Of a stretch of DNA of 64,000 nucleotides, positions 29,227 to 37,747 are shown piece by piece. The notes below the pieces were generated by a model. The model was not told where the DNA came from. It saw only the letters and a program-made list of their open reading frames with translations, and made no database searches. The first letter of the stretch is position 1. Each line of letters opens with the position of its first letter. The position numbers were made by a program, and so were the translations under genes. Source of the DNA: Xylanibacter ruminicola (GTDB lineage: Bacteria > Bacteroidota > Bacteroidia > Bacteroidales > Bacteroidaceae); the NCBI RefSeq assembly GCF_900107775.1, contig NZ_FNRF01000001.1, positions 310,001-374,000 of the forward strand, written 5' to 3'.

Positions 29227-31623
29227 ATGATTATGAAGCAGTCAGATGGCTTAATTTTTAAATTTTCTCATTTTTACATTGCTGCAGCTGCTTTGCTGCT
29301 GACAGCCTGTGCTACAGCCGATAAGCAAGGCCCAAAGAACACCATCAACAAGGAAGAGGTGATGAGCAAGATGACACTCGAAGACAAGGCACACTTCGTG
29401 ATTGGTACTGGTATGGCAGGCTTCTCGGGCAACGATGCTGTGATTGGTGCTACCCGTAGCTTAGTACCTGGTGCCGCCGGTACTACCTACCCACTCGACT
29501 CATTAGGCATTCCCGCTGTGGTATTGGCCGACGGTCCTGCCGGACTGCGTATCGATGCTAAGCGTGAAGGCGATTCAGCCACCTACTACTGCACCCACTT
29601 CCCCATCGGAACCCTGTTGGCTTCAACATGGAACACCCAGCTCATCGAGCAAGTAGGTCAGGCTATAGGTGAAGAGGTTAAGGAATATGGCGCCGATGTG
29701 CTGCTGGCCCCAGCCCTCAACATCATGCGTAACCCATTGTGCGGTCGTAACTTCGAGTACTACTCTGAAGATCCCGTGGTGGCTGGTAAAACAGCTGCCG
29801 CCTATATCACCGGTGTGCAGAAGAACGATGTAGGAACCAGCATCAAGCACTTTGCGGCCAACAATCAGGAAACCAACCGCATGAACAACGATGCGCATAT
29901 CTCTCAGCGAGCCCTGCGCGAAATCTACCTGAAGGGCTTCGAGATTGCCATCAAGGAGAGTAAACCTTGGACGGTGATGACCTCTTATAATTATATCAAT
30001 GGCGTTTACACCTCAGAGAGCAAGGACCTGGTAACCACTATTCTTCGCGACGAATGGGGCTACGAGGGTACGGTGATGACCGACTGGTTTGGCGGCAAGG
30101 ATGGTGCCAAGCAGATGTGGGCTGGCAACGACATGCTGCAGCCGGGTAAGGCCGAGCAGTTCGACAGCATCGTAGCAGGTGTGAAAAGCGGTAAGCTGAG
30201 CGAGGCCGACCTCGACCGCAGCGTCAAGCGCATTCTGAACCTGGTTGAGAAGAGCCCCCGCTACCAGGGTTATAAGTATTCAAACAAGCCTGACCTCAAA
30301 GCACATGCTGCTGTGACCCGTCAGAGTGCTGCCGAGGGTATGGTGCTGATGAAGAATGGTGGCGCCCTGCCTTTTGCCAAGACGGTAAAGAATGTAGCCC
30401 TGTATGGTAACACCTCTTACGATTTTATCGCTGGAGGTACTGGTTCGGGTAATGTGAACCACGCTTATGTGGTGTCGCTGCTCGACGGTCTGAAAAATGG
30501 CGGCTACACCGTTTCGGACGAGTTGAAGAACGCCTATGCCGCCTACGCTGCCGAGTGCAAGGCAAAGGTAGAGGCAGAGATTGCAGCTGCTGCCAAGAAA
30601 GATCCCAAGAACGCCATGCTTCTGCGCTTCATGCCCCGTCCACTGCCTGCCGAGAAGCAGTTCAGCGCCGACGAGCTGACCAAGCAGGCTGCTGCCTCGG
30701 ATATCGCCGTGATCACACTCGGTCGTATCTCGGGTGAGTTTATGGACCGCAAGGCTGCCGACTTCAACTTGAGCGACTCTGAGCGCCAGCTCATCACTCA
30801 GGTTTGCGACGTTTACCACAAGGCTGGTAAGCAGGTAGTTGTACTGCTCAATATCGGTGGTGTCATCGAAACTGCCAGCTGGAACACTCTGCCCGATGCC
30901 ATCCTGTGTGCTTGGCAGGCAGGTCAGGAAGGCGGTAATAGCGTAGTTGATGTGCTCAGCGGTAAGCAGTCGCCAAGTGGTAAGTTCACCATGACATGGC
31001 CTGTAAACTTTACCGATGCCTACAGTTCAAAGAACTTCCCCGTGGATCAGGATCCACGTATCGACATGACCAATCAGGGCTCAAAGAGCGCCAATGTGAA
31101 GAATGTGGATTATACCGATTACGAGGAGGATATCTACGTAGGCTACCGTTACTTCGACTCGTTCGGCGTACCCGTTAGCTACCCATTCGGTTACGGTCTC
31201 AGCTACACCACCTTTGCGTATAGCGATGCCAAGATTGTTGAGAAAGGCGACGCCTACGAGGTGAGCGTAACGGTTAAGAACACAGGCAAGCACGAAGGTA
31301 AGGAAGTGGTAGAACTCTACATCTCAGCTCCCGACAACCAGGCTGCCAACAAACCTGTCAAGGAGCTCAAGGCCTTTGCTAAGACCAAGCAGTTGGCTCC
31401 AGGCGAGAGCGAGACAGTGACCATGACCGTACAGGCTGCCGACCTGGCCTCGTTCGACGAAGCCGCCTCGGCCTGGGTAGTTGCCGCTGGCGAATACCAG
31501 TTCTTGGTAGGAGCCTCATCAGCCGACATCAAGGCCACTCTCAAAGCAACAGTCAAGGCTCAGCAAACCAAGGTTAACAATGTGCTGGCTCCCCAAACCC
31601 AGCTCAATCTCCTGAAGAGATAA
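29227..31623 (+). CDS. GH3 family beta-glycosidase lipoprotein
   Basis: 798 aa; ATG at 29227, alternative ATG at 29233. Lipobox-like LLTAC (Cys about 28). GH3 layout: (beta/alpha)8 domain with GIPAVVLADGPAGLR, GRNFEYYSEDP and IKHFAANNQE, nucleophile D286 in VMTDWFGG, then the alpha/beta sandwich (TVKNVALYG; ITLGRISGE) and a C-terminal fibronectin-III-like domain (YRYFDSFGVPVSYPFGYGLSYT). GH3 enzymes remove terminal beta-glucose or beta-xylose; it probably finishes oligosaccharides released by the PUL. Codons for LIFKFSHFYI are repeat-derived (29251-29282). Ends at a strong terminator. Confidence 0.93.
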   Translation: MIMKQSDGLIFKFSHFYIAAAALLLTACATADKQGPKNTINKEEVMSKMTLEDKAHFVIGTGMAGFSGNDAVIGATRSLVPGAAGTTYPLDSLGIPAVVLADGPAGLRIDAKREGDSATYYCTHFPIGTLLASTWNTQLIEQVGQAIGEEVKEYGADVLLAPALNIMRNPLCGRNFEYYSEDPVVAGKTAAAYITGVQKNDVGTSIKHFAANNQETNRMNNDAHISQRALREIYLKGFEIAIKESKPWTVMTSYNYINGVYTSESKDLVTTILRDEWGYEGTVMTDWFGGKDGAKQMWAGNDMLQPGKAEQFDSIVAGVKSGKLSEADLDRSVKRILNLVEKSPRYQGYKYSNKPDLKAHAAVTRQSAAEGMVLMKNGGALPFAKTVKNVALYGNTSYDFIAGGTGSGNVNHAYVVSLLDGLKNGGYTVSDELKNAYAAYAAECKAKVEAEIAAAAKKDPKNAMLLRFMPRPLPAEKQFSADELTKQAAASDIAVITLGRISGEFMDRKAADFNLSDSERQLITQVCDVYHKAGKQVVVLLNIGGVIETASWNTLPDAILCAWQAGQEGGNSVVDVLSGKQSPSGKFTMTWPVNFTDAYSSKNFPVDQDPRIDMTNQGSKSANVKNVDYTDYEEDIYVGYRYFDSFGVPVSYPFGYGLSYTTFAYSDAKIVEKGDAYEVSVTVKNTGKHEGKEVVELYISAPDNQAANKPVKELKAFAKTKQLAPGESETVTMTVQAADLASFDEAASAWVVAAGEYQFLVGASSADIKATLKATVKAQQTKVNNVLAPQTQLNLLKR
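29251..29282 (+). repeat. Octamer repeat, complementary sense, inside GH3 signal-peptide codons
   Basis: Four 8-bp units (TTAATTTT, TAAATTTT, CTCATTTT, TACATTGC). Their complement matches the octamers of the operon spacers at 26978 and 29197. Confidence 0.75.
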
Positions 31624-31650
31624 GACCTAATCAATTTTCTAACTCCCCCG

Positions 31651-31692
31651 CCGCCGATGAATCGCCCACCAGGATCTCATCGGCGGTTTTAT
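31651..31692 (+). terminator. Rho-independent terminator after GH3
   Basis: A perfect 10-bp stem CCGCCGATGA (31651-31660) with TCATCGGCGG (31677-31686), followed by TTTTATTT. Confidence 0.9.
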
Positions 31693-31791
31693 TTAGTATC
31701 ACACTATCCGCCTGATAGTATAACACAAAAGGGAAGTTAGTATCATGGTAAAGCACCTTTAGCGTTTGGGTAGAAAAAAAAAGCATTTTAT

Positions 31792-31822
31792 TTTGTATTT
31801 CGCTCGCTTATTTGTAATTTTG
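31792..31822 (+). promoter_or_regulatory. Promoter of the FAH-family gene
   Basis: TTTG at 31792-31795, 19 bp, then TAATTTTG at 31815-31822; ATG at 31830 follows with a very short leader. Confidence 0.75.
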
Positions 31823-31829
31823 CAGCCGT

Positions 31830-32447
31830 ATGAAGATATTTGCTATTGGCATGAACTATGCCGCACATAACCAGGAACTGCATGGGACGCTGAAGCGCCC
31901 TGATGAGCCAGTGATATTTACGAAGGCTGATTCGGCGATATTGAATCAGGGTAAGCCATTCTTTATCCCCGACCACCTGGGGCGTATAGACTACGAGACC
32001 GAGGTGGTGGTGCGCATCTGCCGCTTAGGCAAGAACATACCCGAGCGTTTTGCTCATCGCTACTACGATGCTGTGACCGTGGGCATCGACTTTACTGCCC
32101 GCGACCTGCAGCGCAAGGCCAGCGAGGCCGGACAGCCCTGGACCATCTGTAAGGGATTCGACGGCTCGGCAGCCATCGGCGAGTGGGTGCCCAAGGAGAA
32201 GTTCATGGATTTGCAGGCCTTGCACTTCCATTTGGATATCAACAACCAGACGGTTCAGGAGGGTTGCACCAGCGATATGCTGTATAAGATAGATGAGATT
32301 ATTGCCTACATCTCACAGTTCTTTACTCTGAAAACAGGCGACTTGTTATATACCGGAACTCCTGCCGGTGTGGGCCCCGTGAAGATTAACGACCACCTGG
32401 AAGGATGGCTGGAAGAACGAAAAGTACTCGACTTTCATTGCAAGTAA
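31830..32447 (+). CDS. Fumarylacetoacetate hydrolase family protein
   Basis: 205 aa, the short single-domain form of the FAH fold. Metal ligands are recognisable as E56 and E58 in DYETEVV and D87 in GIDFTARD, followed by KGFDGSAAIGEW and the C-terminal TGDLLYTGTPAGVGPV. Family members act on acylpyruvates, oxaloacetate or related beta-keto acids in the cytosol; there is no signal peptide. It lies 36 bp upstream of porU and is probably co-transcribed. The specific substrate cannot be told from sequence. Confidence 0.88.
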   Translation: MKIFAIGMNYAAHNQELHGTLKRPDEPVIFTKADSAILNQGKPFFIPDHLGRIDYETEVVVRICRLGKNIPERFAHRYYDAVTVGIDFTARDLQRKASEAGQPWTICKGFDGSAAIGEWVPKEKFMDLQALHFHLDINNQTVQEGCTSDMLYKIDEIIAYISQFFTLKTGDLLYTGTPAGVGPVKINDHLEGWLEERKVLDFHCK

Positions 32448-32483
32448 CGCAATAAAACACAGCTCTTTACGTTAATACATATA

Positions 32484-35400
32484 GTGAAGACCATCAGCAC
32501 GTTACTTTCAGTGCTGCTCATGATAGCCTTAGGCACCACGGCCAAGGCACAAGGGCGGTATGCGGAACACTCGGTGCTCCGCGAGGGTAACTGGGCAAAA
32601 ATCAGCGTTGCTGAGAGTGGTTTTTACGAACTAACAGATGTACTTATTAAGAAAGCAGGGTTTAGCGATGCCAGCCATGTAAAAATATACGGCTATGGAG
32701 GTGCGCTGCAACCCGAACGACTGACAGGCGATTACCTATCGGCTACCGACGACCTGCAAGAACTGCCCACCTGCACCATGAACGGCAAGCGGGTGTTTTA
32801 TGGCGTTGGTACGGTTAACTGGAATAATAAGGAATCGCTCGCGCGCACGCGCAATCCTTATGCTGATTACGGCTATTACTTTCTGACCGAGAGTGACGGC
32901 GAGCCGCTGACTACTGACAGCGCTACCTTAGTGGGCCAGCACTACCCTGCCAACCATGATTACCACCAGCTGTACGAGGTGGACAACTATGCCTGGTACC
33001 ACGGCGGGCGCAACCTGTTTGATAAAACACTCTACACCATCGGCACACCACAAACCTACAAGCTGAAGGCCACAGGTAGCACAGGGCGCATAGGTATAGC
33101 CCTTACAGCCGATGCCGACTACGAAGCCACCATCAGCATTAACGATTCGGTGGTAGCCACCATCAGCAAAAAGATTTCGTTGGACAGCTACACCAAGGCC
33201 GACGAGCAGCTATGGCAATACCAGTTGACAAACCTGAAGGCCGACAACACCATCAGTATCACCCAGACCGCTGGCGGCAACCTGCGACTGGACTACATCG
33301 ACCTGCAACACGCTGAGCCTGCCCCTATCACCATCGGTGAGCCCGCATACGTGTACCGCATTACCAACCAGGATCACCATGCCGATGCTGCGACTGATAT
33401 GGTGATGATCATCCCCACATCGCAACATCTGCTAGCACAGGCCGAACGCCTGAAAGCCCACCACGAGCAGCACGACGGACTGCGTGTAACCATCGTACCT
33501 GCCGATGAGCTGTATAACGAGTTCAGCAGCGGCACCCCCGACGCCATTGCCTACCGCCGCTATCTGAAAATGCTGTACGACCGTGCCACTACCGATAGCG
33601 ACAAACCACGTTACCTGCTACTGTTTGGCGATGGCGCTTGGGACAACCGTATGCGCACCAACGAGTGGAGCGGTTACAATCCCGACGACTATCTGCTATG
33701 CTACGAAAGCGAGAACTCGTTCAGTCAGGTAAACTGCTACGTGAGCGATGATTTCTTCTGTCTGCTGGACGATGAGGAGGTGATACAAACCACCAACGGC
33801 AACAGCACTACCTATGCCGGCAAGCCCGATGTGGCTGTGGGGCGTCTGCCAGCCCGCACCCCAGACGAGGCGAAGACGCTGGTGGATAAGATTATCAGTT
33901 ACGCCCAGAACGAATATGCCGGTCCTTGGCAGAACGAGATATGCATGATGGGCGACGACGGCAACGACAACTCGCACATGAAGACTGCCGACAAGGTGGC
34001 CACGATGATAGAAAGCACCTACCCCAACTACAATGTAGATAAGATTTACTGGGATGCCTACCAACGCACCTCGTCGAGCACCGGCTACAGCTACCCCGAC
34101 GTAACCCGACTGATTAAGCAGCAACTGCAGAACGGCGCGCTGATGATGAACTACTGTGGTCATGGTGCCGCCTATGCCATGAGTCATGAGCTGGTGATGA
34201 AGCTGACCGACTTTGAGAGTCAGCAGAGCAACTACCTGCCGCTGTGGATGACGGCCTCGTGCGACATTATGCCCTTTGACGGACAGGAAGAGAACATTGG
34301 CGAGACCGTAATGCTGAACAGCAAAGGTGGCGGCATAGCCTTTTTTGGCACCACCCGCACCGTTTATGCTACTTATAACGAGGTGATGAACCTGGCCTTT
34401 ACCAAGCATGTGCTAACACCAGGCATGGCTATCGGCGAGGCCGTACGTCTGGCCAAGTGCGAGCTGGTAGAGAAAAGCAGCGACATGACCTGTAACAAAC
34501 TGCAATACACCCTGTTAGGCGACCCAGCCCTGCAACTGAACACCCCCCAGCAAACCATGGTGGTAGATAGCATTAACGGACAGCCCGCCACCGAGGGCAT
34601 TAAACTGGCAGCCGGCTCGATTGTAAAGATAACCGGCCATGTAGAGCTGAACGATGAGACCGACACCGACTTTAACGGTATCGTCACACTATCTGTTCGC
34701 GACGCCGAAGAAACCATCACCTGTCGATTGAACGACCAGTCGAGCACTGGAGCCGACAAGGCTTTTGTATATCAGGATCGTACCAACTACCTGTATCGCG
34801 GTTCGGAAAACGTAACCGAGGGCATCTTCTACTTCACCTTCGCCATCCCCAAGGATATCAGCTATACCGACGGTAGCGGTTTGATGACCCTATATGCCAT
34901 TAATGCCGATAAGACGCGTTCGGCCCACGGCGAGAACGAGAGCTTTGAGCTGATAGGCAGTAGCACTGCACTGACCGACTCCATCGGTCCGTCGGTTTAC
35001 TGCTATCTGAACTCGAAAAACTTTAAGAACGGCAGTAAAGTAAACACCACGCCTTACTTTATAGCCGAGCTTTACGACGATAGCGGCATCAACGCCTCGG
35101 GCAGCAGCATCGGGCACGACCTGGAGCTGATTATCGACGGCGATATGAACCAGACCTACAACCTGAACAACTATTTTGAGTACGACTTTGGCGACTACCG
35201 CAGCGGTAGCATCGGCTTTAGCATACCCGAACTGAGTGTCGGCACCCATAAGCTGCTGTTCAGAGCCTGGGACATTCTGAACAACTCGACCACCACCGAA
35301 CTGCTATTCGAGGTGAGCGAGGATGCGGGTTCGGGCGAATTCAATGTTACCTGCACACAGAACCCAGCCAGCACCGACACCCAGTTTGTAATAACCCACG

Positions 35401-35624
35401 ACCGTCCTGGCAGCGAACTGAAGGTAACACTGGATGTGTTTGACTTGGGCGGCAGACAGCTTTGGCGACAGACCGATACTGTAATGGCAACTAACGACAC
35501 CGTTACGATAGACTGGAACCTGAACGTAGCAGGCGGCAGCCGACTGCACACAGGCTTGTACCTGTGCCGCCTAACCCTGAACGATGGCGACAGCAAAACC
35601 ATCAAACTATTGATTAAACATTAA
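32484..35624 (+). CDS. porU: Type IX secretion sortase PorU (C25 gingipain-type protease)
   Basis: 1046 aa with a GTG start at 32484; no in-frame ATG lies nearby upstream. Signal peptide about 1-22 (AKAQG). An N-terminal beta domain precedes the C25 caspase-like domain with H560 (NYCGHGA) and C593 (TASCDIM), the gingipain-type dyad. A large beta-sandwich region and a C-terminal domain with VFDLGGRQLWR and LHTGLYLCRL follow, like a type IX secretion CTD. PorU cleaves the C-terminal signal of cargo at the cell surface and attaches it to lipopolysaccharide. PorV, its partner, follows immediately. The codons are GC-richer (GGC, GCC) than in SusC1. Confidence 0.92.
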   Translation: MKTISTLLSVLLMIALGTTAKAQGRYAEHSVLREGNWAKISVAESGFYELTDVLIKKAGFSDASHVKIYGYGGALQPERLTGDYLSATDDLQELPTCTMNGKRVFYGVGTVNWNNKESLARTRNPYADYGYYFLTESDGEPLTTDSATLVGQHYPANHDYHQLYEVDNYAWYHGGRNLFDKTLYTIGTPQTYKLKATGSTGRIGIALTADADYEATISINDSVVATISKKISLDSYTKADEQLWQYQLTNLKADNTISITQTAGGNLRLDYIDLQHAEPAPITIGEPAYVYRITNQDHHADAATDMVMIIPTSQHLLAQAERLKAHHEQHDGLRVTIVPADELYNEFSSGTPDAIAYRRYLKMLYDRATTDSDKPRYLLLFGDGAWDNRMRTNEWSGYNPDDYLLCYESENSFSQVNCYVSDDFFCLLDDEEVIQTTNGNSTTYAGKPDVAVGRLPARTPDEAKTLVDKIISYAQNEYAGPWQNEICMMGDDGNDNSHMKTADKVATMIESTYPNYNVDKIYWDAYQRTSSSTGYSYPDVTRLIKQQLQNGALMMNYCGHGAAYAMSHELVMKLTDFESQQSNYLPLWMTASCDIMPFDGQEENIGETVMLNSKGGGIAFFGTTRTVYATYNEVMNLAFTKHVLTPGMAIGEAVRLAKCELVEKSSDMTCNKLQYTLLGDPALQLNTPQQTMVVDSINGQPATEGIKLAAGSIVKITGHVELNDETDTDFNGIVTLSVRDAEETITCRLNDQSSTGADKAFVYQDRTNYLYRGSENVTEGIFYFTFAIPKDISYTDGSGLMTLYAINADKTRSAHGENESFELIGSSTALTDSIGPSVYCYLNSKNFKNGSKVNTTPYFIAELYDDSGINASGSSIGHDLELIIDGDMNQTYNLNNYFEYDFGDYRSGSIGFSIPELSVGTHKLLFRAWDILNNSTTTELLFEVSEDAGSGEFNVTCTQNPASTDTQFVITHDRPGSELKVTLDVFDLGGRQLWRQTDTVMATNDTVTIDWNLNVAGGSRLHTGLYLCRLTLNDGDSKTIKLLIKH

Positions 35625-35654
35625 AGATTAAAGATTAAACATTGAACATTGAAA
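35613..35654 (+). repeat. Heptamer tandem repeat across the porU stop and porU-porV spacer
   Basis: Six 7-bp units (ATTAAAC, ATTAAAG, ATTAAAG, ATTAAAC, ATTGAAC, ATTGAAA). The array includes the porU stop codon and ends 2 bp before the porV ATG. Confidence 0.85.
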
Positions 35655-35656
35655 GT

Positions 35657-36841
35657 ATGAAGATTATGAAAGATAATGGACGTATACTAAGGTGGGTAAT
35701 GGTGACACTATTCACTTTTAACTATTCACTATTCACTGCTTCGGCGCAGGACGAGAAGAACGCGATGTTCAACCCCGTGGAGCATGCCGTGATATCGCAG
35801 ACGATAGCCCCCGATGCCCGTGGCGCCGGTATGGGTGATGTGGGTGCGGCCACCGATCCCGACGTTAACTCACAGTATTGGAACCCCGCCAAATACCCCT
35901 TCTGCATCAGTCGTGCCGGTATCGCCCTGAACTACACCCCATGGCTGCGCCAGTTGGTAAACGATATCGACCTGGCCTATCTGGCTGGCTACTACCGCAT
36001 TGGCGACTATTCGGCCATCAGCGGTTCGCTGCGCTATTTCTCACTTGGCGAGGTGTTTGCCAACGACGGTATGACGGTAAAGCCCTACGAGATGTCGTTT
36101 GATGTGGCTTACTCGATGATGCTGAGCGAGAAGTTCTCGTTGGCCGCTGCCATCCGCTGGATTTACAGCGACCTGCGCTACGACTACAGCGAAGACTCGA
36201 AACCTGCCTCGGCCTTTGCTGCCGACCTGGCAATGTACTATAACAACTACGTGATGCTGGGCAGCAGAGAGTGCCAGTTGGGTATAGGACTGAACATGTC
36301 GAACATCGGTAGCAAAATCAGTTATTATGGCGACGACGAGAGTCAGTTCCTGCCCGCCAACCTGCGCCTTGGTGCCTCGCTCATGGTGCCTATCGACGAG
36401 TACAACCGCTTTTCGATAGCCGCCGATGCCAATAAGCTGTTGGTGCCCACCGTGCCCCGACAGGAAGAAGGCGAATCGAACAGCGACTACCAGGACCGTG
36501 TGCGCCGCGAGTATAGCGACATCAGTGCCATCAGCGGTATATTCAAGAGTTTTGGCGATGCCCCTGGCGGACTGAGCGAGGAGTTAAAGGAGATACAATG
36601 GAGCGTGGGTGCCGAATACGTGTACCACGATCAGTTTGCGCTGCGCGCCGGCTACCACCATCAGGCCGAGTCGAAAGGTAACCTGAAATATTTTACCGTG
36701 GGTGGCGGCTTTAAGATGAACGTGTTTTCGCTGGATGTGGGCTACGTGATATCAACAGCACGCAGCAACCCACTCGACCAGACACTGCGTTTCTCATTGA
36801 CATTTGATATGGACGGCATTAAAGATTTATTTAAAAGATAG
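35657..36841 (+). CDS. porV: Type IX secretion outer-membrane protein PorV (LptO)
   Basis: 394 aa from the ATG at 35657 (an ATG at 35666 is also possible; a TTG at 35642 lies in the repeat). Signal peptide ends near TASAQ. The mature part is an outer-membrane beta-barrel of the PorV/FadL-like type: AISQTIAPDARGAGMGDVGAATDPDVNSQYWNP is split here as GAGMGDVGAAT and SQYWNPAKY, and it ends LRFSLTFDM. PorV carries cargo from the translocon to PorU. The signal-peptide core (LFTFNYSLFT) is encoded by heptamers at 35708-35735. IspF begins 3 bp after the stop. Confidence 0.9.
   Translation: MKIMKDNGRILRWVMVTLFTFNYSLFTASAQDEKNAMFNPVEHAVISQTIAPDARGAGMGDVGAATDPDVNSQYWNPAKYPFCISRAGIALNYTPWLRQLVNDIDLAYLAGYYRIGDYSAISGSLRYFSLGEVFANDGMTVKPYEMSFDVAYSMMLSEKFSLAAAIRWIYSDLRYDYSEDSKPASAFAADLAMYYNNYVMLGSRECQLGIGLNMSNIGSKISYYGDDESQFLPANLRLGASLMVPIDEYNRFSIAADANKLLVPTVPRQEEGESNSDYQDRVRREYSDISAISGIFKSFGDAPGGLSEELKEIQWSVGAEYVYHDQFALRAGYHHQAESKGNLKYFTVGGGFKMNVFSLDVGYVISTARSNPLDQTLRFSLTFDMDGIKDLFKR
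35708..35735 (+). repeat. Heptamer tandem repeat inside porV signal-peptide codons
   Basis: Four 7-bp units (CTATTCA, CTTTTAA, CTATTCA, CTATTCA) encode LFTFNYSLFT; 28 bp is not a multiple of three. Confidence 0.85.
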
Positions 36842-36844
36842 AAT

Positions 36845-37324
36845 ATGAAGATTAGAGTTGGTATGGGCTTTGATGTCCATCAGTTAGTAGAGGGCCGCGA
36901 CCTTTGGATGGGCGGTATTAAGTTAGAACATAGTAAGGGATTGTTAGGTCACAGCGATGCCGACGTGCTGCTGCATGCTGTGTGCGATGCACTGTTGGGT
37001 GCTGCCAACATGCGTGATATCGGCTACCACTTCCCCGACACCGCTGAGTTTACCGACGGTATGGACAGTAAGGTAATCTTGAAGAAGACCATCGAGCTGA
37101 TAGCCACCAAAGGCTATAAGCTGGTGAACATTGATGCCACCATTTGCGCCGAGCGCCCCAAAATGAACCCACACATACCCGAAATGAAAGCCTGCATGGC
37201 TCAGGTGATTGGTTGCGACGAGGATGATATCTCTATCAAAGCTACCACCACCGAGAAACTCGGCTTTACCGGCCGCGAAGAAGGTATCTCGGCTTATGCT
37301 GTGGTGCTGATTGAAAAGGCATAA
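36845..37324 (+). CDS. ispF: 2-C-methyl-D-erythritol 2,4-cyclodiphosphate synthase
   Basis: 159 aa, the normal IspF length. Zinc ligands are visible as D10 and H12 (GFDVHQ) and H44 in the HAVCDALLGAA segment; LLGHSDADVL precedes the latter, and the CDP-binding region carries ATTTEKLGFTGR. It makes the cyclodiphosphate intermediate of the MEP isoprenoid pathway in the cytosol. It follows porV by 3 bp, so this housekeeping enzyme is in the same transcript as the secretion genes. Confidence 0.96.
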   Translation: MKIRVGMGFDVHQLVEGRDLWMGGIKLEHSKGLLGHSDADVLLHAVCDALLGAANMRDIGYHFPDTAEFTDGMDSKVILKKTIELIATKGYKLVNIDATICAERPKMNPHIPEMKACMAQVIGCDEDDISIKATTTEKLGFTGREEGISAYAVVLIEKA

Positions 37325-37569
37325 AAAGAGTGATGCCACAACCCTCACGAGCTGTGGCATCACAAAAGCCTATGTTTAACTAAAAATCCTTTTCGTATAA
37401 AAAGAAATTTTCAGCCCACAAGGGCCAAAAATTTGAAAGTTTAAAAGGGAGCTTCACAGCGACCTCCAGTTATCCCACTGTTGAAAACTTTCTTTTACCA
37501 ATAACTAAAAACCTAAAACTATAAATATTACTACTAACCTAAAACAATCTAATCTATTAACCTTTTGAC
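37323..37569 (-). ncRNA. Candidate structured small RNA, about 245 nt
   Basis: A full minus-strand promoter (TTG 37605-37603, 20 bp, TACCTTTG 37582-37575) faces a minus-strand terminator: an 11-bp GC-rich stem 37363-37353/37340-37330 followed by TCTTTTT. No ORF lies between. Reading the minus strand, the segment folds well on inspection: GAAAGTTT (about 37490) pairs with AAACTTTC (about 37437), and a 13-bp hairpin AAATTTTTGGCCC/GGGCTGAAAATTT lies at about 37404-37433. Promoter plus terminator plus structure supports a stand-alone RNA. I cannot assign it to 6S RNA, tmRNA or a named Bacteroidales RNA family. Its end overlaps the ispF stop codon. Confidence 0.7.
37330..37363 (-). terminator. Terminator of the candidate small RNA
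   Basis: An 11-bp perfect stem GTGATGCCACA/TGTGGCATCAC. The T tract is on the minus strand only (complement of 37323-37329); ispF mRNA on the plus strand would have the stem without a T tract. Confidence 0.82.
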
Positions 37570-37574
37570 GGGTG

Positions 37575-37605
37575 CAAAGGTACGACGTTTTTTCGAATCT
37601 CACAA
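37575..37605 (-). promoter_or_regulatory. Promoter of the candidate small RNA
   Basis: Minus-strand TTG (37605-37603), 20 bp, TACCTTTG (37582-37575). Confidence 0.72.
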
Positions 37606-37697
37606 GTTTTTCTGCGTTTTAAGTGTATAATTACACAGTTATCTTGATTTATGTCAAGTCTTGTGCGCGGACACAACATATATTTACGTATTTTCAC

Positions 37698-37728
37698 TTG
37701 GTTTTAACAAAAACTTATTGTACCTTTG
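37698..37728 (+). promoter_or_regulatory. Promoter of the glycosyltransferase operon
   Basis: TTG at 37698-37700, 20 bp, TACCTTTG at 37721-37728. It sets the start at the ATG at 37748 and excludes codons upstream. Confidence 0.75.
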
Positions 37729-37747
37729 TGGCGAGAAAATAAAAGGC

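Noticed and set aside
35613..35735. Heptamer arrays considered as a CRISPR or insertion-sequence end
   Set aside because: Units are only 7 bp with no spacers, no cas genes and no transposase or flanking duplication.
37661..37747. 29-codon upstream extension of the GT4 gene
   Set aside because: It contains the -33/-7 promoter at 37698-37728 and the GT-B fold starts exactly at MKILIV.
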